From Nostocoides jenkinsii Ben 74 (GTDB lineage: Bacteria > Actinomycetota > Actinomycetes > Actinomycetales > Dermatophilaceae): a stretch of DNA of 42,796 nt. Within the stretch, counting starts at the first letter, position 1, and each line of letters starts with the position of its first letter. This document shows positions 26,555-35,238 of this stretch, piece by piece. Under the pieces are notes generated by a model. The model saw only the letters and a program-made list of their open reading frames with translations, was not told the DNA's origin and ran no database searches. A program made the translations under genes and the position numbers. The DNA lies in NCBI RefSeq assembly GCF_001046875.1, contig NZ_HF571038.1, positions 2,333,681 to 2,376,476 of the forward strand, in the 5' to 3' direction.

Positions 26555-26583
26555 TTGCACTCTAATTAGAACTGATGTACGAT
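26555..26583 (+). promoter_or_regulatory. Candidate clpX promoter with palindromic spacer
   Basis: TTGCAC (26555-26560) and TACGAT (26578-26583) are spaced 17 bases, a good sigma70-type match, in an AT-rich patch contrasting with the GC-rich surroundings. The spacer contains the perfect palindrome TCTAATTAGA (26561-26570), a possible repressor site. Transcription from here would leave a leader of about 250 bases before clpX. Confidence 0.5.
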
Positions 26584-26841
26584 TCAGACTGACAACGATG
26601 GCGCATTACCCGGACAGCGGCCCAGACCGGCCAGTTGCCGCGTTGCGCCTCGTGCCAGGAACGCAGGGTTCGGCCAAGGAGCGCCGCACATGACGATTCG
26701 GCTGTCAGCAGAACGCGCGCCATTGGCGCGACATGTCCGGTTCAATGGTCGAGACGGAGCGTCCCGGCAGGTAGCGTCACCACCACGGGCGATCTCGTCC
26801 GCGGATTCGGATTCACTCAACGGCGAAGGGAGCACGGGCAC

Positions 26842-28125
26842 ATGGCACGTGCGGGCGAAAGCAGCGATCTGTTGAAGTGTTCCTTCTGCGGCAAGTCCCA
26901 AAAGCAGGTCAAGAAGCTGATCGCCGGGCCGATGGTCTACATCTGCGACGAGTGCATCGACCTGTGCAACGAGATCATCGAGGAGGAGCTGGCCGAGTCC
27001 TCCGACCTGGGCTTCGACGAGCTGCCCAAGCCCAAGGAGATCTTCGACTTCCTCCAGACCTATATCGTCGGGCAGGAGCCGGCCAAGAAGGCGCTCGCGG
27101 TCGCGGTCTACAACCACTACAAGCGCATCCAGGCCGGGGAGAACGCCAACCGGCGCGACGTCAACCACGTCGAGATCGCCAAGTCCAACATCCTGCTGAT
27201 CGGGCCCACCGGCTGCGGCAAGACCTATCTCGCCCAGACCCTCGCCAAGATGCTCAATGTCCCCTTCGCCATCGCCGACGCGACGGCGCTGACCGAGGCT
27301 GGCTATGTCGGCGAGGACGTCGAGAACATCCTCCTCAAGCTCATCCAGGCCGCCGACTATGACGTCAAGAAGGCCGAGACCGGGATCATCTACATCGATG
27401 AGGTCGACAAGATCGCTCGCAAGTCAGAGAACCCGAGCATCACCCGCGATGTCTCCGGCGAGGGCGTCCAGCAGGCGCTGCTGAAGATCCTCGAAGGCAC
27501 GACGGCGTCGGTGCCGCCGCAGGGTGGCCGCAAGCACCCGCACCAGGAGTTCATCCAGATCGACACGACCAATGTCCTCTTCATCGTCGGCGGCGCCTTC
27601 GCCGGGTTGGAGAAGCTCATCGAGTCGCGCAACGGCAAGAAGGGCCTGGGCTTCGGCTCCGAGCTGCACACCCGGAAGGATCTCGCCGAGTCGATTGTCG
27701 ATGTCATGCCTGAGGACCTGATGAAGTTCGGGCTCATCCCCGAGTTCATCGGCCGCCTCCCGGTCATCACGACCGTGGCGCCGCTCGACCGCGACGCGCT
27801 GGTGCGCATCCTCAGCGAACCCAAGAACGCGCTGGTCAAGCAATACGCCAAGATGTTCGAGCTTGATGGCGTCGAGTTGGAGTTCACCCCCGACGCCCTC
27901 GACGCGATCGCCGACCAGGCGCTCAAGCGCGGCACCGGCGCCCGTGGCCTGCGGGCGATCATGGAGGAAGTCCTCATGCCGGTGATGTTCGATGTGCCCA
28001 GCGCCGACGACATCGCCCGCGTGGTCGTGACGCAGGAGACCGTCCTGGGCAACGTCCTGCCGACGATCGTCCGGCAGGACCAGCAGCCGCCGCGCAAGCG
28101 GGCCCCCCGCCGCCGCTCCGCCTGA
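26842..28125 (+). CDS. clpX: ATP-dependent Clp protease ATP-binding subunit ClpX
   Basis: AAA+ unfoldase that feeds substrates to ClpP1P2. 427 residues. N-terminal zinc domain with Cys13, Cys16, Cys35 and Cys38; Walker A GPTGCGKT at about 121-128; pore loop GYVGED; Walker [11 protein letters not shown]; sensor and RKH-containing substrate motifs in [20 protein letters not shown]-like and IGRLPVI sequences; C-terminal [20 protein letters not shown] 26842 is preceded by GGGAG. Separated by 292 bases from the MFS gene, with a promoter-like element and a hairpin (CGCGCC-att-GGCGCG near 26715-26730) in the leader. Followed after 17 bases by a papain-like peptidase gene. Confidence 0.97.
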   Translation: MARAGESSDLLKCSFCGKSQKQVKKLIAGPMVYICDECIDLCNEIIEEELAESSDLGFDELPKPKEIFDFLQTYIVGQEPAKKALAVAVYNHYKRIQAGENANRRDVNHVEIAKSNILLIGPTGCGKTYLAQTLAKMLNVPFAIADATALTEAGYVGEDVENILLKLIQAADYDVKKAETGIIYIDEVDKIARKSENPSITRDVSGEGVQQALLKILEGTTASVPPQGGRKHPHQEFIQIDTTNVLFIVGGAFAGLEKLIESRNGKKGLGFGSELHTRKDLAESIVDVMPEDLMKFGLIPEFIGRLPVITTVAPLDRDALVRILSEPKNALVKQYAKMFELDGVELEFTPDALDAIADQALKRGTGARGLRAIMEEVLMPVMFDVPSADDIARVVVTQETVLGNVLPTIVRQDQQPPRKRAPRRRSA

Positions 28126-28142
28126 GCCCGCGCCGCTCGCCG

Positions 28143-28814
28143 GTGTACCGCCTCAAGGCGGGCGATCTCGCCCCCGCCCAACAGAGCCAGACGACGTGCG
28201 GGTCGGCCTGCCTGACGATCGCCCGCATGCTCGTCGACCCGCTGTTCGCCCAATGGATTCTGACCGGCCAGGGCCCGAGCGTCGGTATGGTGAGTGGTTC
28301 CGACCCGCAGTCCCGGTTCGCCGCGTACGAGCGGGTGGTGCACCACCGCACCAATGCGTTGAGAGCCGGCGGCGGCCGGCTCAACCTTCCGTGGCCGCGG
28401 TCCTTAGGGACACCGCCGTGGGGGGCGAAGAAGGAACTGGAGTTCGGCGCCTCGAGGCGTGGAACGGCATACGACATCGAGGTCATGCGCGGGGAGAGCC
28501 TCGGCGCCCTCGGGGACCGGTTCGACCGATTGCTCGAACTCGTCGACGACGGAGAGCCGGCCCTCCTCTACGTCGGGGACCGCTGGATCCCGCGGCATGT
28601 CACCTTGATCCTGCCCGACCGCGGCGACGGCAACCTCGAGATCTACGACCCGGCGCACGGACGGGTGCGGGAATTCGGCCGGGCCGAGTTCGCCAGTCAC
28701 CGGCTCCAACTCTCGGGATGGACCGTGCCGTGGTTCGTCGTCCAGCCCGTCGGGCTGCGGCTGGCCCGCCGGCCGAGTTTCGAGTTCGGGACCGGCGAGG
28801 CCGCCTCTGCCTAG
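28143..28814 (+). CDS. Papain-like (C39-type) cysteine peptidase
   Basis: A 223-residue protein with the Q-x5-C-G pattern of papain-like C39 peptidases: QSQTTCGSACLTIARML with Cys19, then PRHVTLILPD with His152, and YDPAHG with Asp169, a complete Cys-His-Asp triad in the right order. The region between holds an 80-residue loop not seen in transporter-fused C39 domains. No transmembrane segment, signal peptide or ABC domain is attached, so it is a free cytosolic peptidase or inactive-cargo binder. GTG 28143 is 17 bases past clpX, suggesting a shared transcript. Function is unknown; the link to Clp is positional. Confidence 0.78.
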   Translation: MYRLKAGDLAPAQQSQTTCGSACLTIARMLVDPLFAQWILTGQGPSVGMVSGSDPQSRFAAYERVVHHRTNALRAGGGRLNLPWPRSLGTPPWGAKKELEFGASRRGTAYDIEVMRGESLGALGDRFDRLLELVDDGEPALLYVGDRWIPRHVTLILPDRGDGNLEIYDPAHGRVREFGRAEFASHRLQLSGWTVPWFVVQPVGLRLARRPSFEFGTGEAASA

Positions 28815-29012
28815 GCACGAATTTGAGCCCGGCCCGCGTCTTTCGGCCGCACATTGTCAGTTCCAATCCTTCGGGGATGGTGGGGTCACCCAGGCGCGGT
28901 GTTTCCCCCGGCAATTTGGCATTTGGCGTCAGCCGACCCGTCCCCTGGCAGACAAGACCGGGCGCGTGTAGCATCGGCTCAACGGTTCCTTTCAACGATC
29001 GGACGGTGCATT

Positions 29013-29381
29013 ATGAAGCGCGTAGCGTCCGTAGTGATGGGCCTCCTCGCCTGGGGCTTCACGGATGGATTCCTTGGGGGGCATCTCGCTGCTGACCAGA
29101 CGCCTGCCTCGGTCGTGATCGAAGTCCCCACGGGCGACGGGGCCGTCACCTTCGGAGTGCTAGGCAAGGATCAGCGGGACGCTGAAGAGCGTCTGCCGAG
29201 TGAGGTTGCAACGACGCTCGACGATCTGGAGGGAGCAGCCCTCTCAGAGTCACCCAGGGCCTCACGCCACATCCAAAGGCTGCGTGACGCAAGGACGGCG
29301 TTCGCGCAGGGCAAATTCAACCGGATCAACTCACAGCTTCCTGTTCCGGGAGCCGTGGGTCGGCAGGTCGCAGCGTTATGA
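29013..29381 (+). CDS. Orphan secreted protein, possibly truncated
   Basis: A 122-residue ORF with a putative signal segment (MKRVASVVMGLLAWGFTDGF) and a mature part starting near ADQTPASVVIEVPTG. It includes a charged helix-like stretch (SRHIQRLRDARTAFAQGKFN) and ends SQLPVPGAVGRQVAAL. I recognise no family. Its composition is less GC-rich than the neighbours. Its stop overlaps the ATG of the next ORF (ATGA), which has no signal peptide; the two might originally be one secreted protein split by a frameshift between about 29340 and 29378. Confidence 0.5.
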   Translation: MKRVASVVMGLLAWGFTDGFLGGHLAADQTPASVVIEVPTGDGAVTFGVLGKDQRDAEERLPSEVATTLDDLEGAALSESPRASRHIQRLRDARTAFAQGKFNRINSQLPVPGAVGRQVAAL

Positions 29382-29896
29382 CCACGGAGAGATCATGCGG
29401 GGACTGGTGGCCCTCTTGGATAAATGGGCGCTCCAATCCTTCCTCCCTAGCCGGCCAGCGCTATGGGCGCACGAAGTTCACGTGGTCAAGTACTCGGTTG
29501 TCGGCGTTCCAGTGCTACACGGACCCGACGTTCGAACCCGACTTCGTGACTTACAATTACGACGGCAAGTACTATTTCTCCAAGAGTGTTCAGAGCTGGT
29601 CTACCGATATGCCCAATGGTTACCTGGACACGCCTTTCGCCGACTCCGCAGACGAGCGAGTCTACACGGTCGGCACCTCCCGAGTCACTCACCTCGATCC
29701 TGGCCGGACGTACTACAGCTACTTTAGAACCACCAATGGCAACTCTGGGAGTGACTCCGCAAAAGTCGTCGCGCAACGAGGGCGGCGGATTCCTTCTTGG
29801 TGCGACAGCACATGGTGTATTTTCGCTCAGGAATCCGTCATTTATTTCAACGGGTGGACTCTGCCTGTTCCCGGAACTTCCACGATGTACCGATGA
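29378..29896 (+). CDS. Orphan Tyr/Trp-rich protein
   Basis: A 172-residue ORF starting at the ATGA overlap with the previous ORF. The body is rich in Tyr, Trp, Ser, Thr and Asp (NYDGKYYFSKSVQSWSTDMPN, LDPGRTYYSYFRTTNGNSG), typical of beta-sandwich surface or fibronectin-like extracellular proteins, with a C-terminus GWTLPVPGTSTMYR. It lacks a signal peptide, odd for such composition, which supports the view that it is the distal part of the upstream secreted ORF. Family unknown. It overlaps the next ORF by ATGA. Confidence 0.5.
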   Translation: MTTERSCGDWWPSWINGRSNPSSLAGQRYGRTKFTWSSTRLSAFQCYTDPTFEPDFVTYNYDGKYYFSKSVQSWSTDMPNGYLDTPFADSADERVYTVGTSRVTHLDPGRTYYSYFRTTNGNSGSDSAKVVAQRGRRIPSWCDSTWCIFAQESVIYFNGWTLPVPGTSTMYR

Positions 29897-30129
29897 CGAG
29901 GACACGCCGGCTAGCCCTCGCGACGGCCGTGACGGTCCTGGCGCTCGTCGCGCTGTTCGGTCCTGGCCTGGTGGCCAATCAAAGCCAAATTGCTTCGGGC
30001 ACGTGCTCCCAGAAGTATCCCGACGAAACTCGTTTCAGCGTCGGCTGGAGGCCCCTTCCCGTACCGGGTTGGTACTGCACCGTCGGCTCTACAGGAGATT
30101 CGCTCCGACTCGGGTGGTGGCTCCGTTGA
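29893..30129 (+). CDS. Small orphan secreted protein
   Basis: A 78-residue ORF starting at the ATGA overlap. MTRTRRLALATAVTVLALVALFG forms a good Sec signal, cleaved perhaps near VANQ. The mature part of about 48 residues has two Cys (GTCSQKY, WYCTVG) that could form a disulfide, and contains GWRPLPVPGWYC. I recognise no family. It shares the short LPVPG motif with the two preceding ORFs, and this is the only reason to think the three belong together. Confidence 0.5.
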   Translation: MTRTRRLALATAVTVLALVALFGPGLVANQSQIASGTCSQKYPDETRFSVGWRPLPVPGWYCTVGSTGDSLRLGWWLR

Positions 30130-30219
30130 CCCTCGCCGACGTTCGGCGATCCTGAACTGCTCCCTCACGAGAATTGGTTATCCCAAGGGTCACACCAACT
30201 CTCACCCGCCGTGAGGGGG

Positions 30220-30939
30220 CTACCTTTCGCCGGCCGCCTTGTACCAATCGGTGGCGCCGCGCTGCGGCAGACGGGCCGGGTAGCAGATCGTCTTCGCCGG
30301 GAGCGAGCCGGTGAAGTACTTGAAGGCCGATTTGAACCGGTTGCAGCGGCGAGTGGCTTCCTCGTAGCTCCAGGCGAACCCGATATTGCGGTTGACGCCG
30401 TTCATGTCGTGCTTGTCGGCATAGGCGTTGGTCGTGGTCCGGGCGACGGTCCAGTACCACCGGGCGATCGGCGCGCTCCAGCGCAGCGACTTGGCGAGAT
30501 CGGGCTTGCCGAGCAGGTTGATCCCGAAGTAGGCGCCCGCGTCGGAGTAGTTGAAGTCACCGGTGAGCTGGATATAGCCGCGACCGCGATAGGTGTAGGT
30601 CGCGCCCCACTCGTCGGCGTTGTACGTAAGCGCCGACTCCGAGACCAGCGTCGCCAAGAAGGCCGCCTTGCGGGAGGCGTTGGTGATGGAACCCTTGGTC
30701 ATCTGCTGCAGCGACGGCAGGCCGGCCTCGACGGTCGTCCGGTCGCCAACCCAGCCGCTGCCGAACATCTTCACGAGGGCGTCATAGGTCAGCCCGGTGC
30801 CACGGGTGTCGTCGGCCTGGCTGCCGGCGTTGGCGGTCGTGCTGGTGGGCGTGGCGGTGGCAGGCGCGGCGGAGGCCAGCGTGGCCGCAGCCAGCGACGC
30901 GCCGATGAGCCCGACGGCGCGGGTCAGTGTGAAGGACAT
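30220..30939 (-). CDS. Secreted GH19-like glycoside hydrolase
   Basis: 239-residue exported enzyme related to GH19 chitinases/endolysin-like lysozymes. After a Sec signal (LTRAVGLIGASLAAATLASAAPATA) come KMFGSGW..DRTTVEAGLPSLQQ, FLATLVSESALTYN with the catalytic-Glu region, and TYRGRGYIQLTGDFNYSDAGAYFG, the GH19 signature. The C-terminal segment EATRRCNRFKSAFKYFTG is also typical. The best start is ATG 30939, with AGGAG 7-10 bases upstream; the longer reading to 31029 lacks a signal. Whether it cleaves chitin or peptidoglycan is undecided. Confidence 0.85.
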   Translation of the reverse strand: MSFTLTRAVGLIGASLAAATLASAAPATATPTSTTANAGSQADDTRGTGLTYDALVKMFGSGWVGDRTTVEAGLPSLQQMTKGSITNASRKAAFLATLVSESALTYNADEWGATYTYRGRGYIQLTGDFNYSDAGAYFGINLLGKPDLAKSLRWSAPIARWYWTVARTTTNAYADKHDMNGVNRNIGFAWSYEEATRRCNRFKSAFKYFTGSLPAKTICYPARLPQRGATDWYKAAGER

Positions 30940-31080
30940 GGGGTTTCTCCTGCGGAGGCTTGAGGCGGGCACAGCCACGCCGACGGAATCTGCAGGGTAC
31001 CCGGCTGGCGCGACATCGCCCACTCCCACGCACGGTCCGACGACATCTCGGTCGTGATGAGCCTCACCTTCGTGCTCACG

Positions 31081-31626
31081 TCACCGAGCGATCAGCCGGT
31101 ATGCCGCGATCGCCCCGGCCCCGAGGGAGGCGACCGCGGCCAAACTCGGCAGCGTTCCCGCGGGGAGCGGAGCGGCCACCAAAAGCGCGGTGAGCCCACC
31201 GACCGCGACGGCAGCCACCGCCACCGCCCCACCCTGTCGAAGCCAGCGGCGTGCGGCGGAGCGCGGGATACGACCTCCGGGCGGCCAGACCGTCGCGGCG
31301 GCGGAGAGCAGATGCACCGCCAACAGCAGGATCGCCGTCACCACGGCCGGCGCGATCGCCGCCGCCGACGCCGGCCGCGGCACCGTCATGAACCAGAAGA
31401 CGAGGTGCCCCGCGATCAGGATGGTCGGAATGTGACCGTCGGGCACGAGCGCGGCGAGCAGCGCGAGCGTGAAGAGCACCCCGACACCGGTCGGGCGCGC
31501 GGCTCCACTCGCCGCGCTCGTCACGATCGCGGCGGCGATTGAGGCACAGACCAGGCCGATCCGCAGGCGGAGGTGGTCCCGGCCCTCCTGAGTCAGCGCG
31601 GCGGCGACGTCCTCGCGGATGCTCAT
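31081..31626 (-). CDS. Multi-pass membrane protein of unknown function
   Basis: A 181-residue protein with four to five hydrophobic helices (IGLVCASIAAAIVTSAASGA, GVGVLFTLALLAALVP, TILIAGHLVFWFMTV, AIAPAVVTAILLLAVHLL, AVAVAAVAVGGLTALLVAAP). No family is recognised. It is the last gene of the MoxR operon, its ATG overlapping the stop of the DUF58 gene, and so probably belongs to the same membrane-associated function. Confidence 0.75.
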   Translation of the reverse strand: MSIREDVAAALTQEGRDHLRLRIGLVCASIAAAIVTSAASGAARPTGVGVLFTLALLAALVPDGHIPTILIAGHLVFWFMTVPRPASAAAIAPAVVTAILLLAVHLLSAAATVWPPGGRIPRSAARRWLRQGGAVAVAAVAVGGLTALLVAAPLPAGTLPSLAAVASLGAGAIAAYRLIAR

Positions 31627-33011
31627 CGCCGAGCCACCCGGGGGGCGCGTGCTCGCCGTTGCAACTGACGCAGCACCTCATCCAGCGATCCCGGTCCACG
31701 CCACGGGACCACGGGTATGCCGCTCGCCCGCACCCGCTGAAGCTGCCCCTCCCGCTCCAGCAGCCGGATGCGCCAGGCCAGGCGGGTGGTCGGGATCGCG
31801 CGCGGGTTCGTGAAGGGGGCGATGGCCGCCAAATCCTCGGCGGTCAGCCGGCCGGCCGTCAGCGCCGCGGGCGGGAGCGTGTCGATGATCAGGACGGTGT
31901 GCCCGAACCGCGCCAGCGCATACGCCCGGTTGAGGGCACTGGCCGAAATCACCGGCGTCAGCAGGAGCACCACCCCGCCCGGTTGAAGGCGCGCCAGGAG
32001 CGCGCCGGTCGCGTCATCCTCCCCGCCGCGCACCGTCCCGGGCACGATCCGCGCGAGGCCGTCCTGGATGCGCCGCAACTGCGCCTGGCCCGAGCGGGCG
32101 GTCAGCGGTGGCACATCGCTTGCCCCGAGCACCAGCAGCCCGACCCGCTCGCCGGCCCGCAGATAGTGCTCGGCGAGCGCCGTGGTGGCGCGGACGGCGG
32201 TGTCGAGACTGCTGGCGGCGCCCCCGACGCCCCCGGTGCTGCCGAGGTCGTGGAAAGCGTCCACGACGAGCGTGACGGCCGTGTCGAGATCGGCATGCAT
32301 CTCGCTGACCTGCAGCGTTGCCGTGCGGGTCGAGACGGCCCAGTTGACGCGGGCCAGCCGATCTCCCGGACCGTATGGCCGGATGGCCGCGAAATCGTTG
32401 CCCTGACCTCGTCGAGGGGATCGGTTCGCACCCACGATGCCGCGCGGATGCGGCATTCCGGTGCGGCTTGCGAAGGACTCCTTCCCGGGGAGCACGACGA
32501 CTTCGGTCTCGCCGATCGGACGGAAACTGTGTCGGAAGCCGCCGAAAATCCCGGTGACGGCAGGCACGGCGGCTCCGGTCCGATAGCGACCCCACCGTCG
32601 CGCCGCGATCGGGGCGGCAAGGGTGACCGATCCGGCGTCCGGGCCCGCGTCGGCGCACAGCGTCCAGGTCCCGTCCACGGGGTCGAAGAAGGGGTCTGAC
32701 GCGAGGACGATCGCCACATCGGGCGCGCCGGCAGGCACGGAAACGAAGGCGGTGAACGTCAGCGCGCTGCCCTCGGGCAGGGCGGTCGGCCCGAGCGTCG
32801 TGCGCACCGAGGGGGCGTGACGGGGTCGGGTCGCCATGCTCCAGGCGGCGACCACGGCCAAGGGCAACACCAGGATCACCAGATCGGCGCGGCGGCCGAG
32901 CACGCCCACCGACATCGTGACGAGCGCAACCGACACGGCCCGAACGACATTGGGCGTCGGCAGCCAGCCGCTTCGGCCGTCCTCCTCGACCGAGTCGGCC
33001 GCGACGGTCAC
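31623..33011 (-). CDS. DUF58 protein
   Basis: 462-residue DUF58 protein (partner of MoxR ATPases; von Willebrand factor A-like fold). Two N-terminal membrane helices (VVRAVSVALVTMSVGVLG and LVILVLPLAVVAAWSM) are followed by beta domains and the DUF58 signature RGQGNDFAAIRPYGPGDRLARVNWAVSTRTATLQVSE, then LVVDAFHDLGSTGG and a metal-site-like DTAVRATTALAEHYLR. A GTG at 33011 is used (GTGA overlap with moxR stop); a longer reading to 33422 lies inside moxR. Works with MoxR in assembly or stress-response complexes in other bacteria. Confidence 0.9.
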   Translation of the reverse strand: MTVAADSVEEDGRSGWLPTPNVVRAVSVALVTMSVGVLGRRADLVILVLPLAVVAAWSMATRPRHAPSVRTTLGPTALPEGSALTFTAFVSVPAGAPDVAIVLASDPFFDPVDGTWTLCADAGPDAGSVTLAAPIAARRWGRYRTGAAVPAVTGIFGGFRHSFRPIGETEVVVLPGKESFASRTGMPHPRGIVGANRSPRRGQGNDFAAIRPYGPGDRLARVNWAVSTRTATLQVSEMHADLDTAVTLVVDAFHDLGSTGGVGGAASSLDTAVRATTALAEHYLRAGERVGLLVLGASDVPPLTARSGQAQLRRIQDGLARIVPGTVRGGEDDATGALLARLQPGGVVLLLTPVISASALNRAYALARFGHTVLIIDTLPPAALTAGRLTAEDLAAIAPFTNPRAIPTTRLAWRIRLLEREGQLQRVRASGIPVVPWRGPGSLDEVLRQLQRRARAPRVARR

Positions 33012-33967
33012 GGGGTACGCCCGCTGCTCGGGGCCGGGACGGAGCCGAGCACGGCATCGACCACGGACGCCGTGGTGACCTCGGTGGCCCACAACTCCGG
33101 ACGGATGGTGAGCCGGTGGTCCAGGACGGGGTGGGCGACCGCCTTGACGTCCTCGGGGGTGACGTAGTCGCGGCCGGAGAGCACGGCATACGACCGCGAA
33201 CAGACCATCAGCGCGAGCGAGCCGCGCGGGGATGCCCCGACCAGCACATTCGCGTGGCGGCGGGTCGCGGTGGCGAGGTTGACGCAGTACTGGCTGATGC
33301 TGTCCTCGACGGTGACGGTCTCGATCGCGGCTTGCATGCCGAGCACCCCGTCGGCATCGGTAATGCGCCGGATGTCGTGCTCCTCGCGGCGGCGGCCGAG
33401 CCGGCCGGTGAGCACCTGCCACTCCTCGTGCGGAGTCGGGTAGCCGAACGCGAGTCGCATCAGGAATCGGTCGAGCTGTGCCTCGGGCAGGGGATAAGTG
33501 CCTTCGTATTCGATCGGGTTCGCAGTCGCGAGCACGTGGAAGGGGCGTGGCAACGCAAAGGTCGTGCCTTCAACGGTGACCTGATGCTCCTGCATCGCCT
33601 CCAACAGCGCGGACTGAGTCTTGGGGGGAGTGCGGTTCAATTCGTCGGCAAGGAGCAGCCCGGCAAAGATCGGGCCGCGCCGGAAGTCGAAGGTGCCCGC
33701 GCGCTGGTCGTAGATGAACGATCCCGTCAGATCAGACGGGAGCAGGTCCGGGGTGAACTGCGCGCGGGCGAAGTCCAGGCCCAAGGCGCTGGCCAGGCTG
33801 CGCGCCGCGAGGGTCTTGCCGAGTCCCGGGTAGTCCTCCAGCAGGACGTGACCGCCGGCCAGGATGCCCGCCAGCACGAGGCTGAGTTCGTGGCGCTTGC
33901 CGACGACGGCTCGCTCGACTTCGTCGAGGACGTCGGCGGCGAGGCGGTGGACCAGGGGGAGTTCCAT
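33008..33967 (-). CDS. MoxR-family AAA+ ATPase
   Basis: AAA+ chaperone-like ATPase of 319 residues. Walker A lies at about 45-52 (EDYPGLGKT), Walker B is LLLADELNRTPPKTQSALLEAMQEHQVT with the DELNR box, and sensor 1 and the arginine finger follow (TANPIEYEGTYPLPEAQLDRF). ATG 33967 follows directly after the upstream stop. It is in the middle of a tightly overlapping operon (DUF4129 - small membrane protein - MoxR - DUF58 - membrane protein), and is predicted to act on its DUF58 partner at the membrane. Confidence 0.95.
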   Translation of the reverse strand: MELPLVHRLAADVLDEVERAVVGKRHELSLVLAGILAGGHVLLEDYPGLGKTLAARSLASALGLDFARAQFTPDLLPSDLTGSFIYDQRAGTFDFRRGPIFAGLLLADELNRTPPKTQSALLEAMQEHQVTVEGTTFALPRPFHVLATANPIEYEGTYPLPEAQLDRFLMRLAFGYPTPHEEWQVLTGRLGRRREEHDIRRITDADGVLGMQAAIETVTVEDSISQYCVNLATATRRHANVLVGASPRGSLALMVCSRSYAVLSGRDYVTPEDVKAVAHPVLDHRLTIRPELWATEVTTASVVDAVLGSVPAPSSGRTP

Positions 33968-34495
33968 TCAGAGCCTCTCAAGCCGGGCGAGGTAGTGATC
34001 GAGGTCGCGCAGCGTGCGCGATCGTGCCCCAGACGGAGCGATGAGATATGCGTGAAGTTCCGCTCCGAGGAGGGCGAGCCGATCCTCGTCCTCGCCAGGT
34101 CGGTCCGCCCGCCGCAGGGCGAGTCGGTCGTCGGTGAGGTTGACCAGGAGGGCGTGCACCTCGTCGTTGCGGTCGGCGTCGTCGCGCTCGTCCAGCAACA
34201 CGCGCAGCTGCGAGACGCGCGAATCCCGGCCCGGCCGACGCCCGCTCACCGGCCGGTAGGCGACCCAGTGCTGAGCGGTGGCCGACCGACTCAGGCCGAC
34301 GAGCATCCATACGACGATCCACCCGAGCACGAGAATGGCGACCAAGAGCGGGTAGTTCGGTGCCGGGGAGAAGGAGAACCAGCAGATCCCGACGACACCG
34401 GCGATCAGGGCGACGCCATTGCGCAGGACGGACGGGGAAACCAGGGGTGCGGTGCGCTGCTCCCGTGGCCAGGTCAGCCGCCTGCCCAGGCTCAC
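33968..34495 (-). CDS. Small membrane protein of the MoxR operon
   Basis: 175 residues with two hydrophobic helices (VALIAGVVGICWFSF, LLVAILVLGWIVVWMLVGL) and a cytoplasmic C-terminal half that is charged and helical (VSQLRVLLDERDDADRNDEV, LALRRADRPGEDEDRLALLG). It opens MSLGRRLTWPREQRTAPLV. No named family is recognised. GTGA overlap with the upstream DUF4129 gene and zero-gap junction with moxR show obligate co-expression. Confidence 0.78.
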   Translation of the reverse strand: MSLGRRLTWPREQRTAPLVSPSVLRNGVALIAGVVGICWFSFSPAPNYPLLVAILVLGWIVVWMLVGLSRSATAQHWVAYRPVSGRRPGRDSRVSQLRVLLDERDDADRNDEVHALLVNLTDDRLALRRADRPGEDEDRLALLGAELHAYLIAPSGARSRTLRDLDHYLARLERL

Positions 34496-35208
34496 GCGGT
34501 CTCACCTTGGGCGCCGCCCATGGTGAGGTGGAGGCGATCCAGCGCCGCCACGGCCGCCGCACGCTGCGCCTCGCCCAGTTCGTGATTGCTGAAGCGGGCC
34601 TCGCGATAAAGGCTCAGCAACTCGGCCAGTGCCGACTCATCGACAGCCTCGCGCCGCAGGACGGAAGCGGTCACCTCGGTGGGTGTCTCCCAAGGCTGGG
34701 CTGGGTGCCCGGCGGCCTCGATCGCGGCCTCCAACCGCTGCCAGCAGCGCACGATCGCGTTGCGTGGTGCGCCAGTGAGCAAGGCGGCCCGTTGCTCCTC
34801 GGCGTCGGCAAGCACCACATCTACGACCGAGACAACAACCGGGGGTATGCCGCGGCGTCGCCTCGTCCGCATCGCCCACCGCCGCACAAGGACGGCTATC
34901 ACCCCGAGGAGGACGGCGACGATCACGAGCAGCACCACCACACGCACAGTTGGTGGGACCGGGGACGGATCCAGTTGTTGGGACGGCGCGGGGGAGGGCG
35001 GGTCGATCCGGTCCGGCTCGATTAGTGGCAGGGGCGGATTGCGGTAGGGCTGGCCCACGACGTGAACCACTCCCGCGGTTGCCACCCAGAGAGCCAGCAC
35101 GACCACCCCGGCGAGCGGGACGAAGGCCAGCCACGGGGACCGCCCGGGCGCGACTCGGTCCGCCTCGTAAGGCTGCTCTTCGGCCCGCTGCGTGTCGACC
35201 CTCGACAT
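34492..35208 (-). CDS. DUF4129 membrane protein
   Basis: 238-residue first gene of the operon. Two membrane helices (WLAFVPLAGVVVLALWVATAG and VRVVVLLVIVAVLLGVIAVLV) flank a Pro-rich outer segment. The C-terminal part, NAIVRCWQRLEAAIEAAGHPAQPWETPTEVTA and LYREARFSNHELGEAQR, is the DUF4129 domain that elsewhere sits in transglutaminase-like membrane proteins. Here no transglutaminase domain is present in the operon. Probably a scaffold or peptidoglycan-related membrane factor; role inferred only from MoxR/DUF58 context. Confidence 0.85.
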   Translation of the reverse strand: MSRVDTQRAEEQPYEADRVAPGRSPWLAFVPLAGVVVLALWVATAGVVHVVGQPYRNPPLPLIEPDRIDPPSPAPSQQLDPSPVPPTVRVVVLLVIVAVLLGVIAVLVRRWAMRTRRRRGIPPVVVSVVDVVLADAEEQRAALLTGAPRNAIVRCWQRLEAAIEAAGHPAQPWETPTEVTASVLRREAVDESALAELLSLYREARFSNHELGEAQRAAAVAALDRLHLTMGGAQGETA

Positions 35209-35238
35209 GAGGGGAGCCTACGCCGGAGGGGGTCCCGC

